A stretch of DNA of 64,000 nt from Chelatococcus asaccharovorans (GCF_003201475.1 NZ_QJJK01000010.1:62001-126000), one strand, 5' to 3'. Positions 25,407-35,298 are shown, counted from the first letter of the stretch. Notes: generated by a model from the sequence alone, not told the origin. Numbers and translations are program-made.

Positions 25407-25556
25407 GGCTCCCGCATCCGCGGCGGACCCCGTCCGGATGCGAACCGGCAAGCCCTGCGAAATCGGGGATTGCCCAAGCGAGAGGCCGCAGCCGGCCTCT
25501 CGCGCTCCCCGATGTCACCGCAATCCCTCGATCCCGATCGACGACGAGACAGCGCC

Positions 25557-27035
25557 ATGTCGCCTTCAGGCAGCTTCGACCCCGACAGCCTCCATTTTGC
25601 GCGTGGCCATTTCATTGGTGGGCGCGTCGTCGAGGGAACCGGTGAACGCCTTCCGGTCGCGCGGCCGTCCGATCTGGTCGACTATGCCGAAGTCCCGGTC
25701 GCCGATGCCGATCTCGTCGAGGAGGCGGTAGAGACCGCCTCCCGGAGCGTCGCGGCGAGCGGCTGGGCGAGCCGGCCGCCGCGCGAACGGGCGCGCGCAA
25801 TGCGGCGCTGGGCCGACCTGATCGAGGAACGCGGCACGGAACTCGGCCAGCTCGAGGCTCTGGGCTCGACCAGACCGATCGCACAGGCCATCAGCGGCGA
25901 TGTCGCGAGCGTCGCTGAGGGCATCCGCTTTTTTGCCGAATGGGCCGACAAGCTCGGCGGCGATGTCGCGGCGACGCGCACCGACAATCTCGGCCTGATC
26001 CTATCCGAGCCCTATGGTGTCGTCGGCGCGATCACGCCCTGGAACGTGCCGCTCAGCATGGCCTCGTGGAAGGTCGGGCCCGCGCTCGCCGCCGGCAACG
26101 CGATGGTACTGAAGCCCTCCGAACTGACACCGTTCTCGACCGTGATGCTGGCGCAGCTCGCCGTGGAGGCCGGCATCCCGTCCGGCATCCTCAACGTCAT
26201 CCACGGCACCGGCATCGTCGGTGAGGCGCTCTGCCGCCATCCCGGCATTGCCAAGCTCTCCTTCACCGGCTCGACGCGGACCGGCATCGCCGTGATGAAG
26301 GCGGCCGCGGACAGCGGCCCCAAACCGGTGACCCTCGAACTCGGCGGAAAGAGCCCCCAGCTCGTGTTCGCCGACGCGGACCTCGAAAAGGCGGCCGCCT
26401 GCATTGCCGGCTCGCTGCTCGCAAATGCCGGGCAGGCTTGCGTCGCGGGCTCGCGGTTGATTGTCCAGCGGACCGTGGCGGAGCACCTGGCTACGCTGCT
26501 GCAGGAGCTCCTCTCCGACATCGCGCCGGGACCGACCTGGCTTGAGAGCACCTCCTTCGCGCCCATCATCTCGGAACAGCAGGCGCAACGCATCGAACGG
26601 ATCGTCGGTGCCAGCTTGAAACAGGGTGCCGCTTGCGTCTTCGGCGGCGGGCGCGTGGAGGGGCTGCGCGGAGCGTTCTACCGGCCGACGTTGCTGACGC
26701 AGGTCGATGGCGAGACGGCGGCCGTGCGCGAAGAGGTCTTCGGCCCGGTTCTGACGATCCAGAGCTTCGAGACCGAAGAGGAAGGCTTCGCCCTCGCCGA
26801 CCACCCTGAATATGGGCTGGCGGCCGGCGTCTACACCCGCGATCTCGGCCGGGCCATGCGCGCCATGCGCGCCATCAAGGCCGGCACGGTCTGGATCAAC
26901 CGCTACAGCCGCACGCTCGATTTCATCCTGCCGACAGGCGGCTTCAAGAGCTCCGGGATAGGCAAGGATCTCGGCCGGCAGGCCGTCGAGCAGAACCTGC
27001 GCCACAAGACCGTCTTGATTGATTTTGGTGCTTGA
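25557..27035 (+). CDS. NAD(P)-dependent aldehyde dehydrogenase
   Basis: The 492-residue protein (start chosen at the ATG at 25557, which gives a normal family length; the open frame reaches back to 25470) has the ALDH catalytic set: Asn in GAITPWNVPLS, catalytic Glu in VTLELGGKSPQL and nucleophilic Cys in NAGQACVAGSRL. FTGSTRTG and EEVFGPVLTIQSF are the other conserved blocks. It is the last gene of the forward operon and probably oxidises an aldehyde released from the imported substrate. The exact aldehyde cannot be assigned. Confidence 0.88.
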   Translation: MSPSGSFDPDSLHFARGHFIGGRVVEGTGERLPVARPSDLVDYAEVPVADADLVEEAVETASRSVAASGWASRPPRERARAMRRWADLIEERGTELGQLEALGSTRPIAQAISGDVASVAEGIRFFAEWADKLGGDVAATRTDNLGLILSEPYGVVGAITPWNVPLSMASWKVGPALAAGNAMVLKPSELTPFSTVMLAQLAVEAGIPSGILNVIHGTGIVGEALCRHPGIAKLSFTGSTRTGIAVMKAAADSGPKPVTLELGGKSPQLVFADADLEKAAACIAGSLLANAGQACVAGSRLIVQRTVAEHLATLLQELLSDIAPGPTWLESTSFAPIISEQQAQRIERIVGASLKQGAACVFGGGRVEGLRGAFYRPTLLTQVDGETAAVREEVFGPVLTIQSFETEEEGFALADHPEYGLAAGVYTRDLGRAMRAMRAIKAGTVWINRYSRTLDFILPTGGFKSSGIGKDLGRQAVEQNLRHKTVLIDFGA

Positions 27036-27043
27036 GCTCTTCA

Positions 27044-27076
27044 CCCGGCGAGATTCTCGATGAAGAATTCGCCGGG
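27044..27076. terminator. Hairpin between convergent genes, possible terminator
   Basis: CCCGGCGA (27044-27051) pairs with TCGCCGGG (27069-27076). An inner ATTCT/AGAAT pair extends the stem. It lies between the aldehyde dehydrogenase and amidase genes, which converge, so it could stop transcription from either side. No T run follows on either strand, so the call is modest. Confidence 0.4.
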
Positions 27077-27179
27077 GACGGCGCTTGACAGCCTATATCA
27101 TGACGCGGCTGGCGGACAGGATCAGCAGCGTGAGTTAGACAATGGTAAAATTGCTCGACATGTCCATTGCGGTCGCTGA

Positions 27180-28541
27180 TCAGGCAGGCGCCGCCGACAC
27201 CACGGCCTCCGCCGCGGCGGCAATCGCCAGGATCCGGTGATCGGCGCCGGCGGGGCCTGCAATCATCAGGCCGACGGGTGCGTCGGTGCCGCCCTCACGG
27301 ATGGGCACGGAGATGGCGCAGCCATCGACCATATTGATCAGCGTCGCGTTGCGCAGGCTGCGGAGGTTGGCGCGGGAATAGGCCTCATCATCGGCCAGAT
27401 CGGCGATACGCGGCGGCACCATCGCCACACTCGGCATCACGACGGCATCGACGGTCGCAAGGCGACGCGCGGCCCGTTCAACCAGCGAATGGCGCGCCGC
27501 AATCAAATTGATGTAATCGGCTGCCGTCTGGCTCGCGCCGCGACGGATACGGACGGCGACGCGCGGGTCGTAACCGGCCTCGCTCTTCTCCAGGAGAGCC
27601 GCATGCCAGGCATAGCTGTCCGCGGCGGTAAAGCCGCCTTTGGCGTTGATGCCGGCGACTTCGGCGAATTCCGGGAACGGCGCCTCGACCACCTGCGCCC
27701 CGGCCGCGGAGAGGCGCCGGAGCGCGGAGGCGAACGCCGTCGCGACCTCCGCATCGAGGTCATCGAGCGCGACCGTCGTCGGCACGAGGACACGCAACCC
27801 CGTCAGCGACGCCGGCTGCAGCACGTCGAGCGGTTCATCGGCCATGATGGCGTCGAGCGCGGCGCAGCAGCCCACGGTGCGCGCGATCGGACCGACGGAA
27901 TCGAGCGCGGGCGACAGCGGCAGGGCGCCCTCCAGCGGCACGCGGCGCGCGGTCGGCTTGAAGCCGGCAAGACCATTGAAGGCCGCCGGGATGCGGCAGG
28001 AGCCGCCGGTGTCGCTCCCGATAGCGCCATGAGCCATGCCGTCGGCCACGGAAATGGCCGCGCCCGAAGAGGAGCCGCCGGGCGCATGGCCCTCCGTGCG
28101 GCGCCAGACCGATAGAGGCGTGCCGTAATGCGGGTTGAGACCAAGGCCGGAATAGGCAAATTCGGTCATGTTCGTGCGACCGATGACGACAAAGCCGGCG
28201 CGCCGCAACCGCGCGATCGCCGGCGCATCACGGGTGGCGGGCGGCGCGTCTGCCAGGACGCGCGATCCGGCTGTCGTCACCTCGCCGGCGATGTCGAACA
28301 GATCCTTCACCGCGATGGGAATGCCGGCGAAAGGCGATGGCGCCGCATGGACTCCACGCAGAAGATCCATGGCTTTGGCGACCGCGCGGACCTGGTCCGG
28401 CACAATCTTGATGAAGGCGCGTGCGCCTTCCCCAGCGGGATCGGCGATCCGCGCCAGACAATCCTCGACGAGCGTCTCGCTGCTGGTGCGGCCTTCTGCG
28501 AGGTCGCGGCATAGTTGCGCAAGGGACGGTGCAGGTTTCAT
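27180..28541 (-). CDS. Amidase signature-family amidase
   Basis: The ATG at 28541 gives 453 residues, normal for the family; an open frame extends 18 codons further. The Ser-cisSer-Lys triad is visible: Lys79 in IPIAVKDLFD, cis-Ser157 in APGGSSSGAA and nucleophile Ser181 in GSDTGGSCRIPAA. Enzymes of this family hydrolyse amides to acids and ammonia. It is the last gene of the GntR-led reverse operon. A truncated copy of its last 61 codons lies at 6250-6437. Confidence 0.92.
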   Translation of the reverse strand: MKPAPSLAQLCRDLAEGRTSSETLVEDCLARIADPAGEGARAFIKIVPDQVRAVAKAMDLLRGVHAAPSPFAGIPIAVKDLFDIAGEVTTAGSRVLADAPPATRDAPAIARLRRAGFVVIGRTNMTEFAYSGLGLNPHYGTPLSVWRRTEGHAPGGSSSGAAISVADGMAHGAIGSDTGGSCRIPAAFNGLAGFKPTARRVPLEGALPLSPALDSVGPIARTVGCCAALDAIMADEPLDVLQPASLTGLRVLVPTTVALDDLDAEVATAFASALRRLSAAGAQVVEAPFPEFAEVAGINAKGGFTAADSYAWHAALLEKSEAGYDPRVAVRIRRGASQTAADYINLIAARHSLVERAARRLATVDAVVMPSVAMVPPRIADLADDEAYSRANLRSLRNATLINMVDGCAISVPIREGGTDAPVGLMIAGPAGADHRILAIAAAAEAVVSAAPA

Positions 28542-28701
28542 GGCTCGGCCCACTCTCAGACCGGATCTGAGTAGAGGATTTCCAGAACCATGCAACCGCC
28601 TTCCGCTTTAAAGAGGCGAGGGAAGGCGCCCCTGCGCAGGCCGGAAGCCCCTGCGAAACCGGTGAAGGGCTCCGTCGCGCCGCCCTGCGGTATCGGGCGG
28701 C

Positions 28702-29637
28702 CTACCGGAGGCTGTCCAGCCGCCGTGTCTGGCGTGCGATGAGCCGCTCGATCTCACGGATATCAGCCGCCCCGAGCTTCGGCCCCGGACGACGCAGGCT
28801 CGCGCTGGCGATGGCGCCGCGTTTGGCGAGGATATATTTGCGCACGGCCAGTCCAAGGCCCGGCTGCTGCTCATAGCGGGCCAGCGGCAGATAGGCATCG
28901 AACAGGTCCTGCGCACCCTCGCTATCGCCGGCCGCATGCCGCGTTGAGATACCGACCATCATCTCGGGATAGGCAAAGCCCGTCATCGCGCCATCGGCGC
29001 CGCGCTGCAGTTCCTCAGGCAGGAACAGGCCGCCATTGCCGGTCAGGATGGATACCCGGCGCCCGCCTTTCGCGCTCGTCTGGCGCAGGGCCTCGATCTT
29101 GGCCAGTCCCGGCCAGTCCTCATGCTTGATCATGACGCAAGTCGGCACCGCCGCGATGATCCTGTCGAGAACAGCGGGCGAGATCTGGACCTGGGTGCTG
29201 AGTGGAAAATCCTGCAGCACGAAGGGCGTCGCCCCCAGCATGTCGCCGGCCGTGCGGTAGTACTGGACGATCTGGTCGTCGGTGCGCAAGGTCGAGGGCG
29301 GAGCCACCATGACGCCGGCCGCGCCGAGGTCCATCACCGCCTGCGCCAGTTCGACCATGGATGCAAAACCGGGCGCGGACACGCCGACGACAACGGGAAC
29401 CCGTCCGTCGACGCGGCGCAGCACCTGGCGCGCGACCGCGACGGACTCGGCGCCCGTCAGCTTGGGCGCCTCGCCCATCATGCCCAGGATAGTCAGGCCG
29501 TCAGCACCCTTCTCCAGGTAGAAATCGACCATGCTGTCCAGACTGCTCAAGTCGAGGGCACCGTCATCGCGGAAAGGTGTCACGGCAATGACATAAACAC
29601 CTGCGGCCGTTTCATCGAGCAGCATCGAATTCCTCAC
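28702..29637 (-). CDS. DapA-fold aldolase/lyase lacking the usual Thr and Tyr
   Basis: The 311-residue TIM-barrel protein belongs to the dihydrodipicolinate synthase/N-acetylneuraminate lyase superfamily. The Schiff-base lysine is Lys171 in TCVMIKHED. The GTTGE motif of DapA is GMMGE here, and the catalytic Tyr of the YN.P segment is Gln142 in VLQDFP. It is therefore unlikely to be the lysine-pathway enzyme and more likely cleaves or condenses another keto acid. It lies 22 bases downstream of the ABC ATPase gene and ahead of the amidase, so it should belong to the same catabolic route. Confidence 0.82.
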   Translation of the reverse strand: MRNSMLLDETAAGVYVIAVTPFRDDGALDLSSLDSMVDFYLEKGADGLTILGMMGEAPKLTGAESVAVARQVLRRVDGRVPVVVGVSAPGFASMVELAQAVMDLGAAGVMVAPPSTLRTDDQIVQYYRTAGDMLGATPFVLQDFPLSTQVQISPAVLDRIIAAVPTCVMIKHEDWPGLAKIEALRQTSAKGGRRVSILTGNGGLFLPEELQRGADGAMTGFAYPEMMVGISTRHAAGDSEGAQDLFDAYLPLARYEQQPGLGLAVRKYILAKRGAIASASLRRPGPKLGAADIREIERLIARQTRRLDSLR

Positions 29638-29659
29638 ACTTCTTCTGTTCTTGAATGGC

Positions 29660-30664
29660 TCAGGCGGCGAATGTCATCGCGTGGCGGCGTTCAAAGCCCA
29701 CGATGACGTCGCTGCCGGGCGGCAGGCGGGCGACCTTGTCATCGCTATCCGTCAGCGCCGTGACAACCCGTCCGGCCACATCGACGATCACGCGGTAACC
29801 CGTGCCGGTAAAGACGACGGAGCGGATCTGGCCGCCGAGGCGCACCTCCGCGGCTGCAGCGGCATGACCCAACAGGGTTCGCTCCGGCCGAACCGCCACC
29901 TCGCCCGGCCGACCGTCGCCGGCCGGAATGAAATTGCACTCGCCGAGGAAACCTGCGACGAACCTGTTGGCGGGCTTGAAATAGAGATCTTCGGGCGCCC
30001 CGGCCTGAATGATCCGGCCCCTGTCCATCAGGGCGATCCGATCGGAGAGGAACAGGGCCTCCTCCTGATCATGCGTCACATAGACGATCGTCGCCCCGAT
30101 CGCCTGATGCAGGTCGCGCAACTGCTGCTGGATGGCCTGGCGCAGGTTCTTGTCCAGCGCGCCGAGCGGTTCGTCCATGAGCAGGATATCCGGCTCGATC
30201 ACCAGCGCGCGGGCGAGCGCCACGCGCTGTTGCTGGCCGCCGGAGAGTTCGCGCGGGAAGCGCCCCGCATAACCCTCCAGGCTGACGAGCGCGAGCGCGC
30301 CGTCGACGCGCCTGCCGATCTCGGCGCGGGAGAGCCCGCGCATTTCCAGCCCGAAGGCGACGTTCCGCGCGACCGTCATATGCGGGAAGAGGGCATAATT
30401 CTGGAACACCATGCCGATATTGCGCCGCGACACCGGCACCGGCCCGATATCGCGGCCATCCACGAGAATGCTGCCCGCATCGCAGGTCTCGAAGCCCGCA
30501 AGGGCCTTGAGCAGCGTCGTCTTGCCCGAGCCCGAGGCCCCGAGCAGGGTGCAGAATTCACCGGGCGCAATATCCAGCGAGATGCCGTCGAGCGCGACGG
30601 CGGCCCCGTAGGCCTTGCGCACCCCCTCTATGCGAACCGGCTTTCCCAAATGTCGGATCGACAT
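29660..30664 (-). CDS. ABC transporter ATP-binding protein (PotA/FbpC type)
   Basis: The 334-residue ATPase has Walker A LGASGSGKTT, Q loop VFQNYALFPHMTV, signature LSGGQQQRVALARAL, Walker B ILLMDEPLGALD, switch VTHDQEEAL and a C-terminal TOBE-like domain (EVAVRPERTLLG). It starts 1 base after the stop of the two-domain permease gene. It energises import by the permease and binding protein encoded upstream. Confidence 0.92.
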   Translation of the reverse strand: MSIRHLGKPVRIEGVRKAYGAAVALDGISLDIAPGEFCTLLGASGSGKTTLLKALAGFETCDAGSILVDGRDIGPVPVSRRNIGMVFQNYALFPHMTVARNVAFGLEMRGLSRAEIGRRVDGALALVSLEGYAGRFPRELSGGQQQRVALARALVIEPDILLMDEPLGALDKNLRQAIQQQLRDLHQAIGATIVYVTHDQEEALFLSDRIALMDRGRIIQAGAPEDLYFKPANRFVAGFLGECNFIPAGDGRPGEVAVRPERTLLGHAAAAAEVRLGGQIRSVVFTGTGYRVIVDVAGRVVTALTDSDDKVARLPPGSDVIVGFERRHAMTFAA

Positions 30665-30665
30665 G

Positions 30666-32366
30666 TCAGCGCCTCCGCGAGAGGAGAAGATTGATCGCCA
30701 GGACGGCGATGGTCACGAGGATGATGAGGCCCGCCGCGGCGATGATGGTGGGATCGATCTCATGCGCGACACCTTCGTACATCAGCTTCGGCAGGGTCCG
30801 CGTGCGGATATTGGTGAGGAAGAGCGCGAGAACGACGTCATCGAAGGAGGTGATGAAGGCAAAGATCGCTCCCGCCAGGATCCCCGGCAGAATGGCCGGC
30901 AGCATCACCCGCCGGAACATGGTCACCCACCCCGCGCCGAGCCCGCGCGCCGCCAATTCCAGATTGGTATCGAACGCCTTCAGCGCGGCCCTCACCGTGA
31001 TGAAGACGAAGGGTGTGGCCAGCACCGTGTGGCCGATCGCAAGACCCCAGATGGTCCCGACCAGTCCAAGCGGTGCGAAGAGATAGTATAGGCCGACGGC
31101 GAGGATGATGACCGGGACGATCATCGGCAGAACGAAGACGGTCTCGAGGAGGGGGCGCCAGCGGCGGCCCGTTCTGCTGAGGCCGATGGCGGCGAGCGTA
31201 CCGAGAACGACGGATGCCGTGACGGATAGGCCCGCAACCTGCAACGACCTGAGGAAGGCATCGAGCCATTTCGATGTGGCGAAGAAATTCGCGTACCAGC
31301 GCAGGCTGTAGTCCGTCGGGGGAAACGACAGGAACGGCGAGGAGCCGAGACTCATCGGAAAGACGATGAGAATGGGCGCGATCAGGAACAGCGCGACGAG
31401 GAGGCCGCAGGCCGCCGTCAGGATGCCGCCGGAGGTGCGCCCCCGCGAGGTCAGCCGGAACGCCTCCCCGCCCCGCGTGCCGCCCCCGCCAGCCATGAGC
31501 CGCTCGAGGCCGAAGATGCGCTGAAAGATGACGAAGATCAGCAATGTTGCCGCGAGGAGAACGGTGGACAGCGCCGCGGCAAATCCCCAGTTGAGCTCGC
31601 GCGTTATATTGTCGGCGATCATCTGCGCGATCATCGTCTGCGCCGGACCGCCCATCAAAGCCGGCGTGATATAGTAGCCGATCGCGTTCATGAACACGAT
31701 CATGGCGCCCGCCATGGCGCCGGGCGCCGTCAAGGGAAGGACAATCCGCCGGAAAACCGTCCAGGGGCCGGCGCCCAGTCCCTCGGCGGCCTGGACGGTG
31801 GCGAGGTCGAGGCCGCGGAAGGCGGCATAGAGCGGCAGCACGACGAAGGGCATCAGCACATGCGTCATGCCGATCAGCACGCCGGAGAGATTATAGACGA
31901 AGGTGATGGGCTCCGACGTCAGGCCCGTCCCCATGAGGATGCGGTTCAGCACCCCATTGCCCTGGAGAAGAATGATCCAGGCCGTCGTCCTGACGAGCGC
32001 GCTCGTCCAGAACGGCAGCAACACGACGACGACAAGGATCGACCGGACGCGCGGGCTCACCGTCGCCATCAGATACGCGAGCGGATAGCTCATGACGACG
32101 GCGAGCACCGTCGTCATGCCCGAGATCGACAGCGTCGTGAGGAGAACCGACCGGTAGATCGGGACCTCGGCGATGCGGATGAAATGGGCGAGCGAAAAGC
32201 CGGCGTCGCCAAAGGCAAGCCGCAGCAGAAACAGGACGGGCACCGCGAAGACGGCAAGCAGAACCAGCCCGTAGGGGAGTATTCCGAGCCAACCGGGCAA
32301 GCCTGCCGCAGGTCGGCCGAGCATCCGGCCGTATCCCGCTCCATTCTGAATATGCGCGGCCGCCAT
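30666..32366 (-). CDS. ABC transporter permease with two fused permease domains
   Basis: The 566-residue protein holds two full permease units, each with its own ATPase-contact loop: AAEGLGAGPWTVFRRIVLPL in the first half and AARGLGAGWVTMFRRVMLPA in the second. Around twelve membrane helices are present. Such fused permeases are known from iron, thiamine and some amine or phosphonate transporters, while classic polyamine systems use two separate genes. It lies 3 bases after the M24 gene and 1 base before the ATPase. Confidence 0.9.
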   Translation of the reverse strand: MAAAHIQNGAGYGRMLGRPAAGLPGWLGILPYGLVLLAVFAVPVLFLLRLAFGDAGFSLAHFIRIAEVPIYRSVLLTTLSISGMTTVLAVVMSYPLAYLMATVSPRVRSILVVVVLLPFWTSALVRTTAWIILLQGNGVLNRILMGTGLTSEPITFVYNLSGVLIGMTHVLMPFVVLPLYAAFRGLDLATVQAAEGLGAGPWTVFRRIVLPLTAPGAMAGAMIVFMNAIGYYITPALMGGPAQTMIAQMIADNITRELNWGFAAALSTVLLAATLLIFVIFQRIFGLERLMAGGGGTRGGEAFRLTSRGRTSGGILTAACGLLVALFLIAPILIVFPMSLGSSPFLSFPPTDYSLRWYANFFATSKWLDAFLRSLQVAGLSVTASVVLGTLAAIGLSRTGRRWRPLLETVFVLPMIVPVIILAVGLYYLFAPLGLVGTIWGLAIGHTVLATPFVFITVRAALKAFDTNLELAARGLGAGWVTMFRRVMLPAILPGILAGAIFAFITSFDDVVLALFLTNIRTRTLPKLMYEGVAHEIDPTIIAAAGLIILVTIAVLAINLLLSRRR

Positions 32367-32369
32367 CCC

Positions 32370-33500
32370 TCAACTCACGAAAAGCTGCCGCGGAAAATTC
32401 GTCAGTCGCTCGATGCCCGTTTCGGTAATGGCGATCGTCTCCGACATGCCGAAGCCCTTCGCCAGAACATAGGTGTGGAAGGTCATGCCGGGCTCGAACG
32501 ACCAGGCCGAGGTGGGCTCGGCCTCCAGCGGTTCGCCGCCGCTCGGCTGCAGGAGCAGGCCGACGGAATAGAAGGTCTTGTTGGTATAGGTCTCGCGCAG
32601 ACCCGCGCCAAGCACGCCCTCGCGGTAGATGCGGTCCGGAACCGTGGCCTTCACACCAGGGCCGACCGCGGCGATGGCCTCGTCCTGTATCTTGATCAGC
32701 GTCTCGACGATACGATGATCCGCGTCGGTCGCCACGCTCACCTTCATGGGGCGCATGAAACGCGCATGATAGTGACGCACATTCGGGGTCGTCTCGAGCT
32801 GCACGATATCGCCGCGCGCCAACACCCTGTCGGAATAGCCGCCGTGGAGATGGAAGGCGCGCTCCCCCGACGACAGGACGCCCGGGCCCGGCAGATCGCT
32901 GCCCGCGCGGATCATGGCGGCGCAGATGTCGGCCGCCATCTCGCGCTCGGTCGCGCCTTCCTTGGCTGCAGCGATGCCCGCCGCCATTCCGGCCTCGGCA
33001 GCCTTGGCCGCCCGGCGCTGATAGGCGATCTCCGCCGGCGACTTGATGAAGCGCATGACGGTGACAAGCTGGGACACGTCGGTCCAGGTCGCCTCCGGCA
33101 GGGCCGCCTGCAGGCCGGCAAAACGCGCGGCGTTCAGAGGCCAGGCCTGCATCTCGACGCCGATGCGGGCCTTCGGGCCGAGCGCGCGCGTGATCGCCGC
33201 GGCGGCGACCTTGTTGCGGTCGTCCGAATCCGTCCACATCACCCGGCCGGGAAAGACGCAGGTGGCGTCCAGATAGTATTCCTCGACATCGCGGCAGAAA
33301 AGCACGGGATCGCCCGTGACCGGGATGATCGCGAACTGGAAGGACGTGTAGCCGCGCGTGAAGAAGCCGGTCAGATATGTGACGGTTTCCGGCATGAACG
33401 CCACAAGCGCGTCCAGTCCTTGGGCCGCGAGCTGCGCGCGCACCTTCTCGACCCGCGCGAGATAGTCTTCGCGCGGGAACCAGTAATTCTGCGTCACCAT
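32370..33500 (-). CDS. M24-family hydrolase (Xaa-Pro aminopeptidase/creatinase-like)
   Basis: The ATG at 33500 gives 376 residues and follows the upstream stop by 2 bases; the frame is open further, but only inside that neighbouring gene. It has a creatinase N-terminal domain (EKVRAQLAAQGLDALVAFMP and YLTGF) and a pita-bread M24 domain with AFHLHGGYSDRVLARGDIVQ, LETTPNVRHYHARFMRPM and EPGMTFHTYVLAKGFG. The classic metal ligands are not all obvious (the usual D..D..H..E..E pattern is partly replaced), so it may be a metal-free creatinase-like hydrolase rather than a peptidase. It probably cleaves a C-N bond of the imported compound. Confidence 0.78.
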   Translation of the reverse strand: MVTQNYWFPREDYLARVEKVRAQLAAQGLDALVAFMPETVTYLTGFFTRGYTSFQFAIIPVTGDPVLFCRDVEEYYLDATCVFPGRVMWTDSDDRNKVAAAAITRALGPKARIGVEMQAWPLNAARFAGLQAALPEATWTDVSQLVTVMRFIKSPAEIAYQRRAAKAAEAGMAAGIAAAKEGATEREMAADICAAMIRAGSDLPGPGVLSSGERAFHLHGGYSDRVLARGDIVQLETTPNVRHYHARFMRPMKVSVATDADHRIVETLIKIQDEAIAAVGPGVKATVPDRIYREGVLGAGLRETYTNKTFYSVGLLLQPSGGEPLEAEPTSAWSFEPGMTFHTYVLAKGFGMSETIAITETGIERLTNFPRQLFVS

Positions 33501-33502
33501 GA

Positions 33503-34546
33503 CTAGCCCTTGATCATTGCCGTGTAAGCTTCGGTGGCCTTGGCACCGTTCGCAGCCCACCACTTGATATCGAGGAACAGCGCGTTCTTCAGGCGCTCGG
33601 GCGTCGAGGGCAGCTTCTCGGCGCGCGCCTTGTCGATGAATTGCCAAGCGCCCTTCGTCGCCGGGCCGTAGGAGACGTATTCGCTGAGCTTTGCACTGTT
33701 TTCAGGCTTCACAATGAAGTTCAGGAACTTCACGGCCGTCGCCTTGTTCGGCGCACCCTTGGGGATCATGAAGTAACCGACCTGCGGAATCTGCTGATCC
33801 CAGGACATGGCTATTGGCAGATTGGAGTCCATGCCAGACTGGAAGCGGCCGTTCCAGCCAAGCGCCATGACGACATCGCCGGAGCCCAGCGCCTGGACGG
33901 GCTGTGCGCCGCTCGACCACCAGACGGCGACGTTCGGCTTCAGGCTGCGGATCTTGTCCAGCGCACGCTTCATGCCGGCTTCGGTGGAGAGCGTCGCATA
34001 GACATCGCCGGGCGCAACGCCGTCAGCGAGCAGGGCGGCCTCGAGAACGGTTTCCGGCTTGTCGGGCAGCGTGCGCTTGCCGGGAAACTTCTGGACATCC
34101 CAGAAGTCGGCAAAGGTCTTCGGCTGCGGGCCGCTCGCCGGAAAGGCCTTCGTCGAATAGCCAACCAGCGTGGAGAATATTTCGGACGGCACGCCATATG
34201 CGTTGCGCGCGCCGTCCAAGACGTCGCTCTGGTCCACCATCTCCGCGGAAATCGGCTCGAACAGTCCGAGCGCGACGCCGCGCATCAGGCCGCCGCCGCC
34301 GGCGGTCACCACGTCCCAGGCAACCGAATTGGTGTCCACCATCGCCTTGATCTTCGCGACCTCGGGATTGGTGTCCTCTTCGATCTTGGCGCCCGTCGCC
34401 TTCGCGAAGGGCTCGAGCCAAGCCTTGCGGATGGCCTCCTGATAGGACCCGCCCCAGCTCGAAAAGACCATCTCGTCCGCGGCCTTAGCGGCGGCCGGAA
34501 TGAGCGCCGCCATCAGCGCCGCAGCGAGGATTCCCTTACGCATCAT
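33503..34546 (-). CDS. ABC transporter solute-binding protein (spermidine/iron-type, family 1)
   Basis: The start at 34546 (ATGATG) is preceded by AAAGGGGA about 6 bases away and yields a signal peptide, MMRKGILAAALMAALIPAAA. The mature protein reads VFSSWGGSYQEAIRKAWLEP, as in PotD/FbpA-like receptors. Total length is 347 residues. Its ligand cannot be told from sequence. It is the receptor for the double-domain permease and ATPase downstream. Confidence 0.88.
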   Translation of the reverse strand: MMRKGILAAALMAALIPAAAKAADEMVFSSWGGSYQEAIRKAWLEPFAKATGAKIEEDTNPEVAKIKAMVDTNSVAWDVVTAGGGGLMRGVALGLFEPISAEMVDQSDVLDGARNAYGVPSEIFSTLVGYSTKAFPASGPQPKTFADFWDVQKFPGKRTLPDKPETVLEAALLADGVAPGDVYATLSTEAGMKRALDKIRSLKPNVAVWWSSGAQPVQALGSGDVVMALGWNGRFQSGMDSNLPIAMSWDQQIPQVGYFMIPKGAPNKATAVKFLNFIVKPENSAKLSEYVSYGPATKGAWQFIDKARAEKLPSTPERLKNALFLDIKWWAANGAKATEAYTAMIKG

Positions 34547-34581
34547 GCCAGTTCCCCTTTGTTTTGAGTTGGACTGAACCG

Positions 34582-35289
34582 CTATTTGCTCCCGCCCGCA
34601 CACAGGCGCGCGAAGCGTGACAGCATCGTCTTGGCAGGCAGAGCCTCGTCCGCTGTCGCCTGGAGTTCGGCGATGTCCGCGCCGTCCTTTTCAAGTCGCG
34701 GGCGGCTCGCCTCGAACCAGCCAACCGCCTCGGCGCGGGTGACTTCCGGATGGCCCTGGATGCCCCAGATCGGCTTGTTCTGATAGCGCCAGATCTGATT
34801 GGGACATGCGTCGCTCGACGCAAGAATGGTCATGTCCGGATGCCCCGCACGAACCTCGTCATTGTGCCAGACGAACATGTAGACGCGTTCGCCGATCTCG
34901 GAGGCGATGGGGTCGGTGCGGATGGCCACGGTCGTGTCGAGCCATTTGTTGCCGACCTCACAGGTCGCCCGGCGAAAGACCTGGTCACGGCCGCACAGGG
35001 CCGAGGCGAGAATCTGGCTGCCGAAGCATATCCCGAGCATCGGGACGCCTTCCGCCGCAGCCTCCCGGATCAGGTGATGCTCGCGGTGAATGAACGGAAT
35101 ATCCTCATAGGCCCCGTGAGGACTTCCCGAAATGAATATTCCATCATAATTCCTGACATCATCAGGAAATTCGCCGTTGTAAGCCCACATCATCTCGACG
35201 GAAAGGCCTGTATCGCGGAACAAGTCCGGCAAGCGCGATACGGTGGTATTACTTGTTCCGTTCTGCAAATAAAGAAAACGGCCTGCCAT
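34582..35289 (-). CDS. Class I glutamine amidotransferase-like protein
   Basis: The 235-residue protein has the GATase-1 catalytic triad: Cys88 in GVPMLGICFGSQ, His180 and Glu182 in IQGHPEVTRAE. It resembles GMP-synthase-type amidotransferase domains without a partner synthetase. Family relatives include gamma-glutamyl hydrolases such as PuuD-like enzymes, so it may either release ammonia from glutamine or hydrolyse a gamma-glutamyl conjugate. It lies between the GntR gene and the SBP gene, in the same direction with short gaps, so it belongs to the imported-compound pathway. Confidence 0.85.
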   Translation of the reverse strand: MAGRFLYLQNGTSNTTVSRLPDLFRDTGLSVEMMWAYNGEFPDDVRNYDGIFISGSPHGAYEDIPFIHREHHLIREAAAEGVPMLGICFGSQILASALCGRDQVFRRATCEVGNKWLDTTVAIRTDPIASEIGERVYMFVWHNDEVRAGHPDMTILASSDACPNQIWRYQNKPIWGIQGHPEVTRAEAVGWFEASRPRLEKDGADIAELQATADEALPAKTMLSRFARLCAGGSK

Positions 35290-35298
35290 TCTTGCGTC

